From Nemertoderma westbladi (taxonomy: Eukaryota > Xenacoelomorpha > Nemertodermatida > Nemertodermatidae), in NCBI GenBank assembly GCA_032718475.1, contig JAUCBJ010005502.1, positions 1 through 57,538 on the forward strand: a stretch of 57,538 nt of DNA, given 5' to 3'. Position numbers and translations under genes: made by a program. The notes beneath the pieces are model-generated. The model worked only from the letters and a program-made list of their open reading frames with translations, searched no databases and was not told the origin of the DNA. Below are positions 51,097-57,538 of the stretch, piece after piece. How positions within the stretch are numbered: position 1 is the first letter of the stretch; the number at the start of each line of letters is the position of its first letter.

Positions 51097-52625
51097 TGAT
51101 TGAGTTGATAGAAGATGATCTTGGTATCAGGGAGCGATATACTCTACCTTTACAAGCGTTTGTTGATAAGCTTGATACGCGGCGACGCTGGTCCAACTAC
51201 TACGGAGGACGATGGTCGTTATATCGAACCGCCAATGTCCCGGGAGCAACTTGCGCGTGGGTTGGACTGTAGAAAATTCACCGCTCGCTATACGCATCGT
51301 AATGGTACGTATATGGACTTCTTAACTACTGGTCATCCTATCGACCTACACGATACGAACGATATAGACACCAAAAGGGAAATGGTTTATTTAAATATCA
51401 TACCCAGCGGAAGCGGAACGATAAACTGAGACTCGAACACGAAAATTCTATTCGAAACCGACTCGAAAGTGCAGATGTTGAAGAGCCGGATAAACGCAGC
51501 GACTTCACCAAAATATCTGGAATTCTTGAGAGAAACATATCTCGATATTACCAGTCAACAGAATCTAGAAACTCGATATCCTCAAGGTATATATCATGAC
51601 CGCATGGTAGAACTCAAACGGCTCTATTCCACTATGATGTATCTTACCGCCGATCGACCGCTACCTGTTGTACCGGATAGCTTCGAACAGATGGAGGAAT
51701 ATTGTAAGCTGGAGAAAGATCACTCGCGTTTCCCCTACAAGACGTGCGTCTTTGGTATTATTGCGATGAATGCCCTAGACCCAACCAACAAACGGAAAGA
51801 CCTAAACATCCGCGGAGACGTTGCACTAAACACGGTTTTACTCGCTATACTGGCGGGAGTTTCGAGCGAAATTTGTTTGACGTATCACCTACGCTCGTTC
51901 GACTCAGACGATCCTTAAATAAACCAATGATCAGAGTTTCGGAATACTCGATCAGACCTCCTCATTCCCTAGTGAGACCTCAGACTCTTGATCCTATTAG
52001 TATGACGGATCCTCCCGAGCTGTACTCACTGTTCAAAGATCTAGTGTTACCTGAACAATTAGTCGGTGGCACCCCGGTTGTGGGCTTCCTAGATATTAGC
52101 CCATCCTACCTAGCCGGATTGGGACGCGGACATTTAATATCGCCGTTTAACCCTTACCATCGTCCCGGCTTAACACGATATAACCTGTCACCAAAGTGGC
52201 GGAGAGCGTTGTACCCAATGAGTTAGACGCTATTCTACAAAGATCAGAAAAGGAACTTACGCTTGTTCAGATAAACGTAAATTGCACTAGCAAGTCCAAG
52301 CGGTAAACAAAGTAACTTTATCTCAGTTCGATCGGGAAATCCAGAATCTCTAAGAAGTTATCGAACTTGGACGACCCTATTCTCTGCGAGAGTTTTTGGA
52401 TGAACGTATCCAGCTACGAGCGGAGGAAAATCAGCTCGAGGAGAAGCATATCGAAACGGCGGATACCCCGACCATAATCCTACACCTTCTGATGCAATCA
52501 TATTGCACCCTTCACCCAGGAGTTATGGCCCTCCTAGTAAAGTGGCTCCCCCCAAAGAGAAAAGGACTCTTGCTAGCTCTAAAAAACTGCGTAAACGCCG
52601 TCCACGCAAGACAGACTAACTGTTT
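51097..52625 (+). pseudogene. unidentified ORF cluster, broken
   Basis: GC-richer block with coding-like frames. An ATG at 51,097 opens MIELIEDDLGIRERYTLPLQ, which ends after about 58 codons. Frame 1 (51,115-51,429 and 51,469-51,918, split by one TGA) includes ARYTHRNGTYMDFLTTGHPI and YHDRMVELKRLYSTMMYLTA. The overlapping frame 2 (51,744-52,226) includes YYCDECPRPNQQTERPKHPR, a basic CxxC segment, and FLDISPSYLAGLGRGHLISP. The end at about 52,620 reads PSKVAPPKEKRTLASSKKLR then KRRPRKTD and a stop, a typical basic C-terminal tail. A purine tract and TG-start at 52,691-52,700 suggest an LTR-element gag or accessory protein. Family unknown. Confidence 0.4.
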
Positions 52626-52690
52626 AGAGTATTTTTATATTTTAGAAACTGTGATTTTTTATATTTTATAGAATTAAATCCCATTTTCTG

Positions 52691-52720
52691 GGAGCGGTGT
52701 AAAAGCTTTTGTGGGATATA
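52691..52720 (+). other. candidate polypurine tract and 3' LTR start
   Basis: GGGAGCGG at 52,690-52,697 followed by TGTAAAAGCTTTTGTGGG. The layout (end of ORF, about 70 bp, purine tract, TGT) fits the 3' end of an LTR retrotransposon. No matching 5' LTR was found, so unproven. Confidence 0.25.
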
Positions 52721-54378
52721 ACTGGCCCTTTTGCTTCGCAATCCAGTTTCCCTTAATGCGCTCAAATACTCTAAAGAAAAACTCCCTAACTCAAATGATG
52801 CAAGCTACCGGCTGATTGGCTGATTTGCTGTACGTATGGCCTCTTTGTTCTGTTCGATCAACCAACCAGAGCAAGGTCAACCAAGCAGAGTGATTCATCC
52901 TGTGTGTTGGCCAAGGGCTGCAAAAACCCGAATAGTTCGGCATTTAGACATTCGTGGAATCTGTGGAATATGGAGCTCTGCCAATGAGAGCTTTTCCTCT
53001 TTGTGTTGAAAGCTACCTGCAACAGCTCACAGGGTTCAGTGTGTTGGTTTTTCCAGAGCCTAGAACATCGGCTATGGAATTATTCTGAATTATTCCAACA
53101 TTAGAACGACTTTAATTATAAGAACACATAACTGTTACCGGTACGGTACGGTACCTACTGCTGTATTGCACATTATTTACTGCGATTTACTGTTTGTTAT
53201 TAATTGTATCAGTTGTTTACATATTGTTATTTGGAGAATAACGATAAACGATCAGAAACCCCGATCTTCTTGATACACTAAGGTTAGAGAGACCGGTTAC
53301 ATATAGCAATTGCGACTTATATTATCGTGGTTTGTAGTGAATTGAATGCTATTTTATAGGCCCTACAAATGTCGGTTGCTATTCTCTTTATATATGATTA
53401 AAATCAGTGACTATCGGCAATTCAGTGTGCAGCGGTGTGCAATAGTCTGTATGTGCTTGTCCGTGTAACAAAGCATCTCCTAAAGAATGCGCCTTATGTG
53501 TAACTTATAATCCATTCCGTTGTGTTTAGTGTAAGCCATAGCTCTGTTTATATAGATAGAGCGCCACGTCCTAAAGGAACTGCTAATATTTCCCGAAAGT
53601 GAATGATATTTGTCAGAGATTATATATTAACGATCAATCGAATAGTACGGTAGGCCTGCACCGCAATCAAATTAAAGCATCCGAATCCAGTCTCCCGGGT
53701 ATATCCAGCGGGTGAATGGTCGCGCATAGACTGGCTTCGGCTAATGTTGGATTTATTTGTGTCAAATACTTGTCATAGGCTAAAGTCGATTTATAACCTA
53801 GAAGACATATAGATTTGGCGGGTTAAACTGCCAAAGGTCTTAAAAGCGCGAACAACTATATTGTTAAGCAATCAGGTAGAGATCGTCAAATTGTCTGAGG
53901 AAATATTATGTTATGATTAATTCCCTGCTATATGATTAATTAACTTTGCCACCCTGAAGTTGTTGGCTGATGCTACAAAACATCAAAAACTTGCAAAGAT
54001 AAGTGACGAAAGGCTCTCCCTTACTATTCAATTGTCAATTCCATAGACCACGAGTCGGTTAACTTGTAGGTATTTAGTTGGAATACATATTATGATGTGG
54101 ATCATAATATGATGTAACATCTCACAGTTTAATTAAATGAGAACTGCCAATCAATCAATCAATCAATGTATATTTTAACCCATATGATAATTTATAGATA
54201 TATGCACATGTTACTTCAATATATAAATATAATACAGTATATATGCATTTACATGATAATAAGTGCACTTTTTTAAGGAGAAATTCGAATGGGTTTGGAG
54301 GGCAGCCAAATAGCGTAGCTAGTGGACGGCTGCTCGCCAGAAAAGGTACATGGCTTGAAGTAATATCGGTTGTGGGGT
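52721..54378. other. no gene seen
   Basis: About 1.6 kb without plausible coding. Contains GGTACGGTACGGTACC at about 53,140 and CAATCAATCAATCAATCAAT at about 54,148. The first part may be LTR. Confidence 0.4.
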
Positions 54379-54402
54379 TGGGGGGGGGGGGGGGGGGGGG
54401 GG
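54379..54402 (+). repeat. poly-G run
   Basis: About 23 consecutive G. Similar runs occur at 4981, 7262, 17,930, 21,585 and 24,592. The minus-strand ORF here reads a Pro run and is an artefact. Confidence 0.9.
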
Positions 54403-55639
54403 TAAGTGTAATAGAGTAGAATGTAGTAAGGGTAGTAAGTGTTAGAAAATAGTAAGCGGTGATAGGGTAGAGCCCATATATTAGCCCCATATATTAGCCT
54501 TTTGAATAAGATTTAGTATAAGTTGTAATGGTGTAGATGGAAGTGAGTTAAAGTAGTAGATCACTGAGATTTATTTTTTATAGTTATTAATATATATCTT
54601 GTCAATGTGTCACCAAGGTCAAGGTATCACGCGATTTGAAAGGGGTACATCTAGGGGGGTGGTGTAAATACTGGTATTGATAGGACAAACGATTACAATT
54701 AAAACACAATACAGTTCATTTCATTTATGTGGTCTAAGCCACCTTCTATATGGACCTACGAATAGATGTATGTATATATTAATATATATCCTGATTGAAC
54801 ACATATACATATCTTGATTGAATATACACATATATATATATATATATATACACAAAATGTAGCAGAACCGTCACTAATATATATTTTAAAGACATACATA
54901 TGGTTTTATATTAACATTTCTTATATTTTAATTTTATTATATAATACATTTTATTTAACTATTTTATTATTGAATAAATCAAAATGTTTAACATTAGAAA
55001 CAAATTGCTTTTTGCAAATCATCATGGTTCGGCTGCTATGGTCAATATACATATAATTTTTGTATTCTGAAACTGAATATACAAAAACCCTTCAGTTAAT
55101 GGGAAGATTTGACGGCTATGCTACTTATATATATTAAACTTTGGGAGTGGTGATGGTAGCATTTCGAGATATCTTTAAAAACACAGATTATTTCTATATA
55201 TAGAATTTGTACATATAGCGAATATACAAACCGCTATAAAATGCTACATTTTGTTATCCTTAATTATATTAAATAATACTGTAGCCCATTAGTAGCAAAG
55301 TGAAATTACTATATGGAATTTAGTAATATCTGAAAATGTAAGGAAACATATGTAAGACTGCTATTGAGAAATATATAATGTAGTAGAATAATTGGGGGTC
55401 CCTAGCTTCTGTATGTAGGACGTAGAAGGCCACTGTTATTATAGTAGTAGAGTACCGCCGTGCTATTTCAGTATTTAGTCTGTGCGATTTTGTGCTAGTT
55501 TTATTCTGCAATTTCCAATCATTACAAATTAGGCCACTTATTTTCGTATTTCGATAGAACTATGTGTATTATGCATTGATAATGACGCAAATTACGAAAT
55601 CTATCTATCGAAATCTATCTAAAATTATTCGAAATATAT
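54403..55639. other. no gene; AT-rich with TA microsatellite
   Basis: A (TA)n stretch at about 54,829-54,851 and many ATATAT words. ORFs here are driven by A/T composition. Nothing supportable. Confidence 0.5.
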
Positions 55640-56197
55640 CCATCCAACATCCATGATGGATCCGTCCAACATCCATGACGGATCCATCCAACATCCATGA
55701 CGGATCCGTCCAACATCCATGATGGATCCGTCCAACATCCGTGATGGATCCGTCTAACATCCATGATGGATCCGTCCAACATCCATGACGGATCCGTCCA
55801 ACATCCATGACGGATCCGTCCAACATCCATGATGGATCCGTCCAACATCCATGATGGATCCGTCCAACATCCATGACGGATCCGTCCAACATCCATGATG
55901 GATCCGTCCAACATCCATGATGGATCCGTCCAAAATCCATGATGGATCCGTCCAACATCCATGATGGATCCGTCCAACATCCATGATGGATCCGTCCAAC
56001 ATCCATGATGGATCCGTCCAACATCCATGACGGATCCGTCCAACATCCATGACGGATCCGTCCAACATCCATGATGGATCCGTCCAACATCCATGACGAA
56101 TCCGTCCAACATCCATGACGGATGCGTCCAACATCCATGACGGATCCGTCCAACATCCATGACGGATCCGTCCAACATCCATGATGGATCCGTCCAA
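55640..56197. repeat. 22-bp minisatellite, about 25 copies
   Basis: Unit CCGTCCAACATCCATGAYGGAT repeated about 25 times with few changes, mostly C/T at one position (GATGGAT versus GACGGAT), plus rare singletons. Each unit contains ATCCATGATGGAT, a perfect 6-bp inverted repeat around one G, and a GGATCC site across most unit borders. Since 22 is not a multiple of 3, all three minus-strand frames are open and encode the same rotating 22-residue repeat (MLDGS, MDVGRI, HGCWTDPSW blocks). Coding is therefore probably an artefact of the repeat. Confidence 0.95.
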
Positions 56198-56459
56198 TAT
56201 AAATCTCTGACTTTAAGTCTTATAAATCTCAGTCTGTCTGTCTCGCGATACAATAATAGAAAGCTAACTTGAGCAACGTCACTATCTCGTCATATTTTAA
56301 GTATTTGTTTGCGTGAATCGAATGTGGTCAAAGTGGATTATTTTGCATCGTTTTAGGCCCAAAATATATTACTGGTCAGCAATAGGGACTCAGGCGACTT
56401 TGTAACTGCAGTTTCACCATTAGACTAAGACTAAGGCTGTTCTAACTGAAACTTTGCAG
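56198..56459. other. no gene seen
   Basis: Short unremarkable flank of the minisatellite. Confidence 0.4.
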
Positions 56460-56815
56460 GTATGTATGTATGTATGTACCACAGAGATCTCACGCTGCCT
56501 GTTTGAGTGAGAGGACGCCGACCAGCCTACAGTTCTTCAATCTGCTGCTTGGGTGTGTAATCTCTGAGAGTGAAACCATTCCCATCACCAATTTTATTGT
56601 TTTTGAGCTGATACTGGGGAAAGATCTACTACAAGATTGGATTCGTGTTTGGGAGGAAGCTGAAGTTCTTCAGTCTACCGGTAGTAGGTGGAATGTCTGA
56701 AGGTGAAAAAGTCCTGTATTTTTGTTGTTTTTAATGCTTTTCGAGCTGATGCATGGCATATATAGATTACACCACAGGCGGTTGCGTGTTTAGGAGGACG
56801 TATATTATTCGGCAG
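56460..56815 (+). repeat. GTAT microsatellite and degenerate ~155-bp direct repeat
   Basis: GTATGTATGTATGTATGTACC at 56,459-56,479, then two diverged copies of a unit containing TTCTTCARTCT, GTGTRATSTCTGARRGTGAA, TTTGAGCTGATRC and TTGCGTGTTTRGGAGGA-like blocks (about 56,530-56,665 and 56,668-56,805). Confidence 0.6.
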
Positions 56816-57453
56816 TTCACCAGCCTGTCACTAAGTGTTAGCTTATTCAATCCCGCTAACACCCCATAAAGTTTAGCCAATAAGCAATATTGGGAGCCAC
56901 GAGATTGGGTAATTAACCAACTCGTGCCATCCCAATAAGAATGGGAAGGAAACACACAATGAGGGTCAGGGGCCAAACCCCTAACCCAGAGAGAACAGGT
57001 GGAGTGAACGGGAACACTCCAAAGGGCGCCAACAAGGGTATCAACCAATCAGAGGGGGGAAAGGCATCGATTAGGTAGAGTAACAAGGCCAACCGTGCAA
57101 TATAGCCACTTGGCAGTAATCATATCAATTCAGTTATCTCAGTGCAATACTGGTGCTAGTTTAGGTTGCATAGTTTAGCTAGGGAAGGACCGGGACTTTA
57201 GTTACCGTATCCCGCCTTCCGTGTACAACAACAATATTATCTCATATCTATATCTGTATCTATATCTCTATACCCAAACATTATATACGACGTATCATTC
57301 ACTCTTTACACACGGCGGGGATGCGTAAACTAACAACGGATAAACCGGGATCCCTCTTGGATCCCATCACAGTAACTAAATCCGAGCTGCTGCCCTAGTT
57401 AAACTGTAACAACTGCTGCCCTAGCTAGCTGAACTCCACCGATCACCAACCGA
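56816..57453. other. possible LTR/leader of the element at the right edge
   Basis: GC-richer sequence with a TATAGCC box at about 57,100 and a GGGATCCCTCTTGGATCCC palindrome at 57,349-57,367, ahead of an ATG at 57,454. The layout could be an LTR plus leader. No repeat partner is inside the window. Confidence 0.25.
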
Positions 57454-57538
57454 GATGAGTCAGTCGGGAGAGATAACACCGACGCGGACCCCGGACGAAG
57501 AGCTAACGATCCGCGAGGCCGCAACCAGGCGATACAGG
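57454..57538 (+). CDS. 5' end of an ORF running off the window (gag-like?)
   Basis: ATG 57,454 opens a frame still open at the window edge (28 codons): MSQSGEITPTRTPDEELTIR then EAATRRYR. Hydrophilic start with charged residues, comparable to N-termini of retrotransposon gag proteins. GC content rises here as in other TE coding regions of the window. Identity cannot be settled from 28 residues. Confidence 0.4.

Noticed and set aside
54155-54490. Minus-strand ORF with a Pro run
   Set aside because: It reads through the poly-G run and AT-rich flank, with no conserved feature.
55605-56253. Three long minus-strand ORFs (147-212 codons) in the minisatellite
   Set aside because: All three encode the same repeat in shifted register because the unit is 22 bp. 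The ORFs are a by-product of a stop-free repeat, with no other sign of coding.

Overview
The window looks like marine-invertebrate nuclear DNA. It is AT-rich, full of microsatellites and minisatellites, has long G runs and recurrent AGGCCTA/ACCGGT words, and shows intron-like exon borders. It has no operons, no bacterial ribosome-binding sites and no rRNA. I could not fix the phylum. Almost every coding stretch is a decayed transposable element (TE), and I see no complete, confidently functional host gene.

Left third (1-20,000): a short acidic coiled-coil ORF with a degenerate partial second copy; an unidentified broken gene (2774-4007, minus); a frameshifted LINE carrying a GIGE-type reverse transcriptase (RT) (4560-6235, plus); a foldback element (8936-10440) split by a 5'-truncated minus-strand LINE of that same RT family, with poly(A) tail and target-site duplication (TSD); a decayed WD40 gene (11,080-11,671); a CR1-like RT tail (14,285-14,860, minus); a TE-associated protein remnant (14,892-15,800, minus); and a 2.15-kb Tc1/mariner-like non-autonomous DNA transposon with TA target duplications (17,126-19,275).

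Middle (20,000-32,300): two related exons in opposite orientation; a tandem array (22,917-24,070) whose units carry hammerhead self-cleaving ribozyme cores just downstream of a tRNA-Glu-like Pol III promoter head; then a pile of LINE endonuclease/RT fragments on both strands, two decayed 2A-like peptide motifs, and a gypsy-like gag/zinc-knuckle/protease remnant (minus).

Right part (32,600-57,538): a tandem duplication (32,646-36,952 and 36,953-40,598) carrying on the minus strand a ~690-codon virus-like nucleoprotein or capsid-like reading frame, a retroelement gag-like fragment and a third unidentified ORF; a 5' LTR plus primer-binding site plus gag with one internal TAG (42,842-44,036, minus); an internally deleted BEL/Pao element with a duplicated zinc-knuckle/protease segment (45,148-49,452); an unidentified broken ORF cluster (51,097-52,620); a ~25-copy 22-bp minisatellite (55,640-56,197) open in all three minus frames; and the start of another ORF running off the right edge.

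The strongest candidate for an unusual system is the hammerhead array. It has the architecture of Schistosoma Sm-alpha-type SINEs or animal retrozymes: a Pol III head, a self-cleaving RNA motif, and tandem units of 386 and 409 bp. All family names rest on motif recognition by eye. No database search was possible.
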